37,793 bases of DNA from Terriglobales bacterium (GTDB taxonomy: Bacteria; Acidobacteriota; Terriglobia; Terriglobales; Acidobacteriaceae), in the NCBI GenBank assembly GCA_015655315.1, contig JAATFH010000124.1, forward strand, positions 1-37,793, written 5' to 3'. Position 1 is the first letter of the stretch. Each line of letters opens with the position of its first letter. Positions 26,671 through 34,460 of the stretch are shown piece after piece. The notes below the pieces were generated by a model, which ran no database searches, was not told the DNA's origin, and saw nothing but the letters and a program-made list of their open reading frames with translations. Made by a program: the position numbers and the translations under genes.

Positions 26671-27483
26671 TCAGTATCCCGATATCTGCAACGCGATATC
26701 ACGTGAGGACTGGATCATCTGCCGGCCTAGTTCAGGGAACCGGGAATGAGGAATCTGATCGAGCGATCCGCGGACCGAAATGCAGGTAATCACATTTCCC
26801 GACGGATCCAGAATCGGAGCAGCAACTGCTCTTACGCCGCGAACCTGCTCTTCGTCGTTGATCGCATATCCTCGTTCTCGAACCTCTGCCAGCTGTGCCC
26901 TCAGCGCATCAAGAGAGATGATAGTTTTGGAGGTGTATTGCGCCAGCTCTCTTCGCAGGAAGAGCCGGCTCAGCTCTTCATCCGAGCAGCGCGATAGCAG
27001 TGTCTTTCCTTGAGCCGTGCAGTGCAGATCGAGGTGGCGCCCCACCCAAGCTCCTCCTCCCATATCCTGAAAGGCATTCGCCCTTCCGATAATGACGGCC
27101 TCAGCGCCTTTCAGAATGGCAGCCGTCGCCGTCAGATTTACCCTTGCGGCTACTTCTCGCAGATAAGGTGTTGTCAATGAACTCAGATCCACCTCGGCCC
27201 GGGATTGACTGGCGATTCCTGTCAAACGCAGACCCAGCGAATGCCGGCCATTCGTCGCTCTCTGCACGTATCCTCTGGTAGAGAGTGTGTAGAGGAGATA
27301 GTGCGCCGTGCTTTTGGGGATATCGAGCTTCCGGCTCAGCTCAGAGAGTGTGAGCCCATTGCGCGACACTGCAAGCAGTTCCAGAAGGTTCATGGCTCGA
27401 TCGACTGCCGGTAAACGAAAGTGCCGGCTATCCCGGGTTTTGATTGTCGTTCTTACGCTAAGCTCACTCGTTACTGGGCTCAT
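26671..27483 (-). CDS. IclR-family transcriptional regulator
   Basis: About 270 residues from ATG 27483 (GTGAG about 10 bp upstream); a TTG at 27513 would add ten residues. The winged helix-turn-helix covers roughly residues 28-85 (AVDRAMNLLELLA, LTLSELSRKLDIPKSTAHYL). The C-terminal IclR effector domain follows to about 260, including RGYAINDEEQVRGVRAVAAPI and ITCISVRG. It follows the DapA-family gene with a 35-bp gap, so both are likely co-transcribed. IclR proteins of sugar-acid and aromatic pathways bind short palindromes at their target promoters, and their ligands are often pathway acids. It is the best candidate to bind the GTTCA-N6-TGAAC sites found here. Confidence 0.9.
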   Translation of the reverse strand: MSPVTSELSVRTTIKTRDSRHFRLPAVDRAMNLLELLAVSRNGLTLSELSRKLDIPKSTAHYLLYTLSTRGYVQRATNGRHSLGLRLTGIASQSRAEVDLSSLTTPYLREVAARVNLTATAAILKGAEAVIIGRANAFQDMGGGAWVGRHLDLHCTAQGKTLLSRCSDEELSRLFLRRELAQYTSKTIISLDALRAQLAEVRERGYAINDEEQVRGVRAVAAPILDPSGNVITCISVRGSLDQIPHSRFPELGRQMIQSSRDIALQISGY

Positions 27484-27518
27484 ATATGTTGTCTCACTCA
27501 AATCTGAACTCAAGGGTT

Positions 27519-28499
27519 CTAACTGTTTGACTTGTCGTTAATCTTGTAACCAAGGGCCGTGAGCAATGTAATCAGTTCGGCATGGTAGCGGACCTCTAAA
27601 GGCTGAACTGGCAACTCCGGTTCGCCTACCGAGGGACCGATCAGGTTTAAGGTTGTCTTCATTACGCTGAACCAATGCGGACCCTCTCCTTTTTTTGAAT
27701 ACGCGGCGAATTGCAACCGCATCAACCTTGAGAGCGGCGCCCATTGCTTCCTCGCCTCAATCAGGTCCCGTTTTACTGCCAGCGTTTCGTAGAACGCCTG
27801 CGCCGCGCGCGGAACGATGCTGGGAATCCCTGAAATCCATCCATGTGCGCCGTGGGAAAGTCCTTCAAATGCAACGGAGTCAATTCCGCAATAAACCTTG
27901 AGTGCTCCGTCCGATTGTTGCAGCAGCTCGCAGATGCGATCCGCTTCTGGATTGGACATCTTTACTGCCGCAATGGCACCCTCATGAAACAGGGTCAATA
28001 GCTGGTCAGTCTTGAGATCGACGCAGGTAAGCGGAATATTGTGGTAAAGAACTATGGGTATATCTACCGCATCGGCAATCCTTCGATAGTGATCCATCGT
28101 CTGCTCGGGCGTAGGAGCCATGTAGTAGGGCGGCACAATGAGAAGAGCATTGGCGCCTGCGGTTGCGGCATGTTGGGACAATTCGATCGTCGCGCGGGTG
28201 CTGTAGTGATGGGTACCCGCCCATACTGGAAGGCGTGAGTCATTCGCACGGATCACTGCCGCAAGGACGCGTTTGCGGTCCTCAATTTCTAAAGCTGTGA
28301 ATTCACCGGAGCTGCCAAGTGGGGAGAGGCCCTGCGCGCCTTCTTCAATGAGCCAATCAATGTGCGGTTTAATTCGATCGAAGTCAATCTTTCCGCCTTG
28401 CGAAAATGGCGTGACTGAGGATGCAACAGTTCCTGCAGGAAGAGCACGGCTGGAAGAAGATGTTAGCCCTGAGGAGATGGGCTCCGCTGCTGCTGACAT
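27519..28499 (-). CDS. DapA/N-acetylneuraminate-lyase family aldolase (2-keto-3-deoxy sugar acid aldolase-like)
   Basis: A 326-residue class I aldolase. The first 25 residues are a Ser/Ala-rich extension. GSSGE (62-66) replaces the usual GTTGE; the catalytic Tyr is Y152 (VLYHNIP) and the Schiff-base Lys is K180 (AAVKMSN). GAGAGG lies 8 bp before the ATG. The family includes dihydrodipicolinate synthase, but the location in a sugar-acid cluster favours cleavage or dehydration of a 2-keto-3-deoxy sugar acid to pyruvate and an aldehyde. Paired with the dehydratase at 4691 it would complete a non-phosphorylative route. A 4-hydroxy-2-oxoglutarate or trans-o-hydroxybenzylidenepyruvate-type role remains possible. 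Confidence 0.88.
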   Translation of the reverse strand: MSAAAEPISSGLTSSSSRALPAGTVASSVTPFSQGGKIDFDRIKPHIDWLIEEGAQGLSPLGSSGEFTALEIEDRKRVLAAVIRANDSRLPVWAGTHHYSTRATIELSQHAATAGANALLIVPPYYMAPTPEQTMDHYRRIADAVDIPIVLYHNIPLTCVDLKTDQLLTLFHEGAIAAVKMSNPEADRICELLQQSDGALKVYCGIDSVAFEGLSHGAHGWISGIPSIVPRAAQAFYETLAVKRDLIEARKQWAPLSRLMRLQFAAYSKKGEGPHWFSVMKTTLNLIGPSVGEPELPVQPLEVRYHAELITLLTALGYKINDKSNS

Positions 28500-28547
28500 T
28501 CGATTAGCCTCTCGAGGTTTTTGATCTGCGTTCCCAACTTCACAATT

Positions 28548-28564
28548 GGTTCAATGGGCGAACC
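28548..28564. promoter_or_regulatory. Off-length operator-like palindrome near the DapA-family start
   Basis: GGTTC-AATGGGC-GAACC, a perfect 5-bp inverted repeat with spacing one base shorter between half-sites than the other sites. It is 49 bp upstream of the aldolase ATG, a position suited to repression of the aldolase-iclR unit. It is the least consistent member of the site set. Confidence 0.4.
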
Positions 28565-28783
28565 ATAGCACCACTAAAAGTCGATCGTCAAATGATTCCG
28601 GCAGTGACAGGAAATATTCCTAAGCTTGCAAGCTACCCGCAGCTTTAAGGTACTCGAGTCGACGTTTTGGGAGGACAACCCGAACATAAAAGAGGTTTAA
28701 ATAAAACGATTTAGTTATCCATCGTGCGAGTTTTGTGAGGCTTTTTTCCGTGCGTTAGCCCGCCGGTTCAGCCCGCAAAAGGG

Positions 28784-28799
28784 GTTCAACATATTGAAC
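28784..28799. promoter_or_regulatory. Regulon operator upstream of the aldolase-iclR unit
   Basis: GTTCAACATATTGAAC, a perfect core with two more symmetric bases. It lies 285 bp upstream of the DapA-family ATG and 62 bp beyond the P450 stop. No strong -35 box follows at 4 bp on the minus strand (TTTGCG). An isolated half-site GGCTGAACC is nearby at about 28763-28771. The remaining intergenic sequence 28500-28860 holds an AT-rich tract around 28690-28720 but no gene that I can see. Confidence 0.6.
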
Positions 28800-28860
28800 A
28801 CTTCTAAAGAGTAGCCTTTTCGCGCCGCTGCCAGAGGCTATGGGCCTGCGAAGTTTGAGC

Positions 28861-30102
28861 TTAAAATGCCACTGCAAGGGTGTGCAGCATCCGCGAATTT
28901 GGCTTTTCTACATCCCAGTCCGGACGTTCGTCCTTCAGCTGAAGTTCCGGTATTCTTTGGATCATTGTGCGGAATACAACCTGCGCTTCAGTGCGCGCAA
29001 GGGCAGCACCGACGCAGAAATGAATTCCGTTGCCGAAGGCGATATGTCGGCTCTTCTGCCGTTGAATATCGAAGCGGTCAGGATCGCTGAAATAGGCCGG
29101 GTCGCGATTTGCGGAATTGAGCATCTGAAAGACCATCTGTCCAGCGTGAATCTGCCTTCCGCCCAGTTCTATATCTTCTTTCATCAAGCGAGGCTGCCTA
29201 GCCACCGGGCTTTCGTAACGAAGAATCTCTTCGATCGCCGTTCCGAGCAACGCCGGATCGCTCTTCAGCTGCCGCCACTGATCGTGGTGGTGCAACAACA
29301 GATACAGCCCATTTCCGATCAGCGAAGTAGTTGTTTCATGGCCGGCAACCAGAAGAGTGATGCAGGTATTCAACAACTCCAACTCGGAAAGCCACTCCCC
29401 TTCCGACTCCGCTAACACCAGTTTAGTTATGAGATCCTCGCGTGGTTGACGCCGCCTCTCTGCCACCAACTGCGACAGGTAAGTTTTGATCTCAACCAGC
29501 GCAGTCTGAGAGCGGTCGAGAATGTGCTCGCCCGGCTTGTTGACTCCCTGGAATGCCAGGAGCGAGTCGGCCCACTTCTTGAACAAATGTTGATCGGCAG
29601 TAGGAGTTCCTAATATCTCCGCAAGTACGGTGAACGGTAGAACGATCGCGAGATCCGCGATGATGTCCATCTCGTGTTTATCTTGTACCTTGTCGAGCGC
29701 CTCATCCACGATCTGCTGGATGCGTGGCCGCATCGCTTCTACCACCGTCACCGTAAGAGCCTTAGTCACCAGCGAACGTAGTCGCGTATGATCGGGCGGA
29801 TCGGAATGCAGCAGCCCTTTTGTGCGGTAGTGATCTTCGAATGGTTTGAATTTTGCACGTGTTTTAGCAGGAAGGTATTCCACCGCGCGCGCCAGGCGTC
29901 CTTCATTTGAATAGCGGCAGACATCGCGAAAAGTAGTGATGATGTCGTCGTATCGCGTGACGATCCAACCCCCGATTGAATCGCTCCAATGTACCGGGTC
30001 TTCTTCTCGCAGTCGATTCAGGATCGGATACGGGTCATAGAGAAATTCTTTCGATACCAGCGATTTGTCCAGTTCAGAGATCGAGAGTTGAGCGATTGAC
30101 AT
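28861..30102 (-). CDS. Cytochrome P450 (soluble bacterial class)
   Basis: About 413 residues from ATG 30102; a TTG at 30111 is the longer alternative. All P450 landmarks are present: the I-helix oxygen-binding segment LLVAGHETTTSL, the K-helix E-x-x-R (EEILRYESP), and the haem loop FGNGIHFCVGAALA with Cys363 as the axial ligand. There is no signal peptide or membrane anchor, so it is cytoplasmic and depends on a ferredoxin and reductase, none of which is in the window. It lies within glycoside and sugar-acid genes and shares the regulon operator at 30165. A role in oxidising a sugar substituent, for example O-demethylation, is inference. Confidence 0.95.
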   Translation of the reverse strand: MSIAQLSISELDKSLVSKEFLYDPYPILNRLREEDPVHWSDSIGGWIVTRYDDIITTFRDVCRYSNEGRLARAVEYLPAKTRAKFKPFEDHYRTKGLLHSDPPDHTRLRSLVTKALTVTVVEAMRPRIQQIVDEALDKVQDKHEMDIIADLAIVLPFTVLAEILGTPTADQHLFKKWADSLLAFQGVNKPGEHILDRSQTALVEIKTYLSQLVAERRRQPREDLITKLVLAESEGEWLSELELLNTCITLLVAGHETTTSLIGNGLYLLLHHHDQWRQLKSDPALLGTAIEEILRYESPVARQPRLMKEDIELGGRQIHAGQMVFQMLNSANRDPAYFSDPDRFDIQRQKSRHIAFGNGIHFCVGAALARTEAQVVFRTMIQRIPELQLKDERPDWDVEKPNSRMLHTLAVAF

Positions 30103-30164
30103 AGTTTTCAATTCCAGGCTTCAGAAACATGGGAAAGCATTTGAATAAAAATGATCTACAACTC

Positions 30165-30180
30165 GTTCAGCCTAATGAAC
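30165..30180. promoter_or_regulatory. Regulon operator between the P450 and SGNH-hydrolase genes
   Basis: GTTCAGCCTAATGAAC; read on the minus strand it is GTTCATTAGGCTGAAC, one change from the consensus. It is 62 bp upstream of the P450 ATG and 103 bp upstream of the SGNH start, so it could serve either or both. Flanking -35 and -10 boxes are weak (minus strand TGTAGA after 4 bp). Confidence 0.62.
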
Positions 30181-30283
30181 GCTTATATACATTCGTTGTG
30201 CCGCAGATGTTGTCTATAGGCATGCTGAATCAGGCAATGCCACGATTCAGCGTGCCGATGGTGCTGTTCTCAATAAAAATCGA

Positions 30284-31440
30284 ATGATCAATACACTCGC
30301 GTTACTTTTACTCTCTGGAATAGCCGCAGGGCAGCAGACGGATTGGGCAAGGGGATGGATCGGCGCCTTTCGCCATTCGAAAACGGCGCCCGTGCACGTT
30401 GTGGTGTTAAGCGATAGCACCGCACACGTTGACCAAACCAATGGCATCGGATATGGCCCAGACAAACGCATCAATCTATGGCCAAATCAACTCCAGACGG
30501 CTCTTGGAGCGATAGCACCGGGAAGATCTAACGGCACTGACCTGCTTACGCTGGAAGCGAATGCCGGGCGCTTCGATACCGACGTCTGGCAGATATCGGA
30601 GCCATACACATTCAATTCGTCCATCGGACCATTTCAGCCGAATATCGGCAGGGCCGGAGCGATTCCGGCAAATGGTGGCACTGTGCGCCTCAATCCGCAT
30701 GTAGAGGCGTCCCTCTCAAGCCAGACTGGCGATAGTCTCTGGATTTACTGGGCGTCATGCCCGGACAGTTCCGCTTTCACGGTAGAAGTAGACGGAGTGT
30801 CAGCCGGAAGCTTTGGTGGCGATAGCTCAGCGACCTGCGTCGCAAAACGGACTCGTGTTTTTCACGGAGTGCTGGCAGATCACAAGACTACGGTGAAAGC
30901 TGGTAGTGGCAATGCTTATCTCTACGCTGCTGAATGGACGACAGGGCGGCCGGCATTGCCGTCGACAATCTCGCAGTGGGAGGTGCGACAACGACATTTT
31001 TTAATAGCTCAGACAAACTGGCCTTTGTTCATGCAATCCCGAGTGTCGGCCTCGTGATCATCGCCCTCGGCATCAATGACTTTGCGCACGATCTTTCACT
31101 CGACGATTACAGGCAGGGGCTTTCGACGATCATCGAGGACCTGCACAAAACCTCTCCGAAGACATCGATCCTTGTCGTCAGCCAGTATCAGGCGTTAAGC
31201 GACACGATGCGTAACCCTTCAGGCTTACCTCAATCGCAATACAGTGAGCTTGCGCGCCAGACTGCCGAGCACTACAAGGTCGGATATCTCGACCTTGGCG
31301 ATGTTTGGAAATCATTCTCCGTCGTGAACCAAAGCGGCATTCTCACCTCAGACAAAGTTCATCCATCCGATGCAGGTGGACAACAAATTGCTCAACAGAT
31401 CGAGCGTGTAATCGTAGATAAATTGGGATTGCGTCATTAA
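30284..31440 (+). pseudogene. SGNH/GDSL hydrolase interrupted by a frameshift
   Basis: Two overlapping frames together make one secreted SGNH esterase of about 385 residues. The first frame (30284-about 30950) has a signal peptide (LALLLLSGIAAG), the block I nucleophile S45 in VVVLSDSTAHV and a beta-sandwich-like middle. The second frame (from about 30940 to 31440) has GINDFAHD (block III) and the Asp-His pair in SDKVHPSDAGG (block V). Continuous homology would pass from AAEWTTG to GIAVDNLAVGG, requiring a -1 shift in the G/C-rich stretch near 30945-30960. Causes could be a real mutation or a sequencing error; no classical slippery heptamer is visible. The catalytic triad is divided between the pieces, so neither is active alone. 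An intact form would deacylate a carbohydrate. Confidence 0.8.
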
Positions 31441-31489
31441 ACAATCTAGAAACTTCATCGGCAGGCCTTCAGAAACAACTGCATTCTGT

Positions 31490-31515
31490 GTTCAATAGAC
31501 CGAAATTTCTTGACT
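31490..31515 (+). promoter_or_regulatory. Degenerate regulon operator and -35 box before the TauD-type gene
   Basis: GTTCAATAGACCGAAA (31490-31505), two core mismatches, followed after 4 bp by TTGACT (31510-31515). The -10 is unclear; TAGAAG at 31531-31536 is only 15 bp away. The 4-bp spacing to TTGAC is what links it to the other sites. The proposed GTG start is at 31577. Confidence 0.5.
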
Positions 31516-31576
31516 CCTGTAGAGCCCCTTTAGAAGAGTGGTTGTTCGAAACTTTTGCTACTGGAAGGTAGAGATC

Positions 31577-32662
31577 GTGACTTCGAAGATCGCGGTGACT
31601 CACCCTGCTTTGATAGACGTGGCCGGAAAAGAGTGTCAGCTGCCCTTTCTGATCGAGGCGTACCCTGAATCCGCCGATACACCGTTGAGCGAACTTCTCG
31701 ATTGGCTTACAGAAACCACGACGTGGCGAGAAGAACGGCTTCACCGCGCAGGAGCAATCCTCTTCCGTAGATTCACGGCCATCCGAACTGCCGAAGATTT
31801 TGCCGGAGTAGCTCAAAGGATGGCTCCAGAAATTCTGGATTACGCCGGTGGCACCACGCCGCGCAGCGCCATCACCGGAAAGATTGTCACCTCCACCGAT
31901 GCGCCACGCCACGTCGTGATCGGGTTACATCAGGAGATGAGCTACCTGGCCCCGACTCAGGAATTTCCCGATCCAACGCCGGACAAGGTAATGTTTTTTT
32001 GCGCAACCGCGCCCGGGGGAGGGGGTCAGACACCGATTGCCGACATGCGAGCGGTTTATAGAAAGCTTCCGCGCGAATTAGTGGAGCGGTTTGAAAGCAA
32101 AGGTGGACTCATCCTCCATCGAAAGCTGCCCACGCACAAGCGCTATGGCTTTGAGGTAACGTGGACAACGGCGTTCGGCACTTCTAATCAGGCTGAGATG
32201 GAACGCATTGCCAGGAAAAACGGATGGCCGATGTCATGGGGAAAGGATGGCGGCCTGGAAGTGACTCACGGTCCATCACCTATAGTGAGAAGGCACCGCG
32301 TGACCGGAGAAAAGATCTGGTTCAATCAAGCGCACCTGCTGCACAAGTCTGTCGCTCCGTGGACATCCGCATGGCTTGGCCCCAGTGCACTTGAGCGGAT
32401 GAAAGCCAGGGTAATGGAGCCGTTCATTCGTGATCGCTTCTATTACCACTCGACGTTTGCGGATGGTTCCGAGATATCCGAGAAGGATCTGGACACGATT
32501 CGGAGTGTAATTGCAGAAGAGATGGTCCTTTTTGATTGGCAGAGAGGCGATGTGCTTCTAATCGATAATAAGCTGGTCTCGCATGGGAGGCAGCCTTACA
32601 GCCCACCGCGGACGATCTACGCAGCCCTGCTCGCGGATCAAGCTCGGCGTCCGGCTGCATAG
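31577..32662 (+). CDS. TauD/TfdA-family Fe(II)/2-oxoglutarate dioxygenase
   Basis: About 361 residues from GTG 31577, which has GGAAGG 8 bp upstream; a GTG at 31538 lacks such a site. The iron-binding facial triad is readable: H118 and E120 in GLHQEMSY (Glu in place of the more common Asp) and the distal H336 in LVSHGRQPY. R345 (SPPRTIY) would hold 2-oxoglutarate. The TPRSAITGKIVTSTDAP and CATAPGGGGQTPIADMR segments are typical of the branch near clavaminate-synthase-like and natural-product hydroxylases. It is the first gene of a four-gene unit with an SDR, a lactonase and a ruined MFS transporter. The reaction is hydroxylation or oxidative cleavage of an unknown small molecule. Confidence 0.88.
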   Translation: MTSKIAVTHPALIDVAGKECQLPFLIEAYPESADTPLSELLDWLTETTTWREERLHRAGAILFRRFTAIRTAEDFAGVAQRMAPEILDYAGGTTPRSAITGKIVTSTDAPRHVVIGLHQEMSYLAPTQEFPDPTPDKVMFFCATAPGGGGQTPIADMRAVYRKLPRELVERFESKGGLILHRKLPTHKRYGFEVTWTTAFGTSNQAEMERIARKNGWPMSWGKDGGLEVTHGPSPIVRRHRVTGEKIWFNQAHLLHKSVAPWTSAWLGPSALERMKARVMEPFIRDRFYYHSTFADGSEISEKDLDTIRSVIAEEMVLFDWQRGDVLLIDNKLVSHGRQPYSPPRTIYAALLADQARRPAA

Positions 32663-32687
32663 CAACTTTTGATTGAAGGGAAATTCG

Positions 32688-33473
32688 TTGAGAGTAGACC
32701 TGGGAGGTAAATTCGCGCTGGTTACTGGTGCTGCTCGCGGCATTGGTGAGGCGATCGCTAATACCCTAGCTGCCAATGGGGCACGGGTTGCATATGCGGA
32801 CGTTGATTTTGAAACAGCCAAGAAGACAGCCGCTAAAGTACCCGGTTCGCTGCCCGTAGCGGTGGACATCAGCAGCGAATCGAGTGTCGAGTCTGCGATG
32901 GCTGAAGTAGTGAAGCAATTTGGGCGCGTCGATATCCTGGTCAACAACGCTGGTGTCAACACTGCAAAATACCGCGTGAACATTGACCAGTTTCCGCTTG
33001 ATGAGTGGGAGCGGATCGTAAAGATCGATCTCACCGGCACCTATCTTGTCAGCCGTGCAGCCTCACGTATCATGATGCAACAGCGTGAGGGCCGTATCGT
33101 CAACATCTCTTCCGTGCTGGGCATCATCCCGGCTCGCCTGCAGTGTGCCTTCACCTCAGCTAAGGCCGGTGTTGTCCACCTCACGCGCACCCTGGCAATC
33201 GAACTGGGCGAATACGGAATTCTGGTGAACTGTGTCGCGCCAGGATCGACTTTAACGGAAGGTACCCAGCAGCTCTTCTACAGCAATAACGCAGCGGAAA
33301 AAGACCGGGCTAATCGCCTGCTGAGCCATGTGCCTCTTGGACGAGCGGGAACCGTACAGGAGATGGCCAATGCAGTGCTCTTTTTTGTGGCTCCGGACAG
33401 CAGCTACATCACCGGTCAGACGCTCTGCGTAGACGGTGGATGGAGCGCAGGCGGTTTCTTCCGCGACTTCTAG
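32688..33473 (+). CDS. SDR-family protein with catalytic Tyr replaced by Phe
   Basis: About 261 residues from TTG 32688 (AAGGGA 6 bp upstream); TTG 32673 is less likely. It has the cofactor motif TGAARGIG, NNAG, the catalytic Ser pair in VNISSVLG (141/142), and K159. The tyrosine of Y-x-x-x-K is Phe (F155, codon TTC at 33150-33152) in CAFTSAKAG. C-terminal GQTLCVDGGWSAGG is normal. Without the tyrosine the standard proton relay is lost, so it may be inactive, bind substrate for another enzyme, or use a different group. It is encoded 25 bp after the dioxygenase and just before the SMP-30 lactonase, the place expected for a sugar dehydrogenase. Confidence 0.85.
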   Translation: MRVDLGGKFALVTGAARGIGEAIANTLAANGARVAYADVDFETAKKTAAKVPGSLPVAVDISSESSVESAMAEVVKQFGRVDILVNNAGVNTAKYRVNIDQFPLDEWERIVKIDLTGTYLVSRAASRIMMQQREGRIVNISSVLGIIPARLQCAFTSAKAGVVHLTRTLAIELGEYGILVNCVAPGSTLTEGTQQLFYSNNAAEKDRANRLLSHVPLGRAGTVQEMANAVLFFVAPDSSYITGQTLCVDGGWSAGGFFRDF

Positions 33474-33487
33474 TGAAATGGTTGAAG

Positions 33488-34408
33488 ATGGAAAAATCAT
33501 TTGAGGTTTTGTCTGATGAGTTTCAGCGAATCTTAGGTCCTTCGCCCGAGCTCACGCTTATTTCTTCAGGCTTGAAATTTGCCGAAGGCGTTTGCTGGGT
33601 TGAGCGCCAGGACTGTCTGATCGTCAGCGACTTCTTAAATGACCGGATCGTAAAGTGGTCGCCACAGCACGGGATGGGGATTTTTCGCCAACCCGCGGCC
33701 ACGGCGAATGGGAATGCTGTTGACCGAGAGGGCCGCGTCATCTCGTGCTTAACACGTGGCCGTTCGGTTGTACGCGAAGAACTGGACGGATCGTTGACCA
33801 CCATTGCAGATCGCTATCAGGACAAGCGATTGACGTCACCGAACGATGTCATCGTCAAGTCGGACGGAAGTATCTGGTTTACCGATCCCGACTACGGTTT
33901 TCTCGTTCCGGATTTCGGCCACGGCGACAAGCCGGAGCAAGATCGAAATCGTGTCTATCGGGTTGTACCGGATACAGGCGAAATAAGCGTTGTGTCCGAG
34001 GATTTCGACAAGCCCAATGGTTTGGCGTTCTCTCCAGACGAATCGGTGCTCTATGTGGGAGATACCGGGCGCACGCACGGAGAATTCCGGTCGCATCAAT
34101 TGATCGCATTCGACGTGATAAATCAAGGCATCTCGCTTACCAATCCCAGAGTGTTTACCTTGATTGAGCCGTGGGTTCCCGATGGCTTCAGACTGGATGT
34201 AGACGGGAATCTTTACGTGACGGCGGGAGACGGCGTGCAGGTCTTCGATCCGCATGGGAATCTGTTGGGTAAGATTCTTACACCACAGGTAGCGGCAAAT
34301 TGTTCGTTTGGCATGTCAGATAACCAGACTCTCTTCATCGGGGCGAGCAACTCGATCTGGAGTATCAGGCTCAATACGTCTGGAGCTAAGAACACCCTCT
34401 TGAAATGA
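33488..34408 (+). CDS. SMP-30/gluconolactonase/LRE-family lactonase
   Basis: About 306 residues from ATG 33488; an upstream in-frame ATG (33440) lies inside the SDR gene. It is a six-bladed beta-propeller with the metal ligands of the family: Glu in FAEGVCWV (about residue 31), Asn in SPNDVIV, Asn in KPNGLAFSPD and Asp in VPDGFRLDVDGNLYV. WFTDPDYGF and YVGDTGRT are also typical. It would open an aldonolactone to the free acid, the step between sugar dehydrogenase and dehydratase. It is cytoplasmic, with no signal peptide. It starts 14 bp after the SDR stop, so the two are co-translated. Confidence 0.9.
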   Translation: MEKSFEVLSDEFQRILGPSPELTLISSGLKFAEGVCWVERQDCLIVSDFLNDRIVKWSPQHGMGIFRQPAATANGNAVDREGRVISCLTRGRSVVREELDGSLTTIADRYQDKRLTSPNDVIVKSDGSIWFTDPDYGFLVPDFGHGDKPEQDRNRVYRVVPDTGEISVVSEDFDKPNGLAFSPDESVLYVGDTGRTHGEFRSHQLIAFDVINQGISLTNPRVFTLIEPWVPDGFRLDVDGNLYVTAGDGVQVFDPHGNLLGKILTPQVAANCSFGMSDNQTLFIGASNSIWSIRLNTSGAKNTLLK

Positions 34409-34460
34409 CAGCAGCCAGCATCTGGCTCGGTCTTCTAAACTCTCAGACGAGGCGGCTGCA

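Noticed and set aside
30934-31057. Programmed -1 ribosomal frameshift in the SGNH gene
   Set aside because: No X-XXY-YYZ slippery heptamer or obvious stimulatory structure was found at the frame junction; mutation or error is simpler.
28861-32662. Natural-product biosynthesis cluster (P450 plus TauD-type oxygenase)
   Set aside because: No NRPS, PKS, terpene synthase or carrier protein is present, and the shared operators tie these genes to sugar use.
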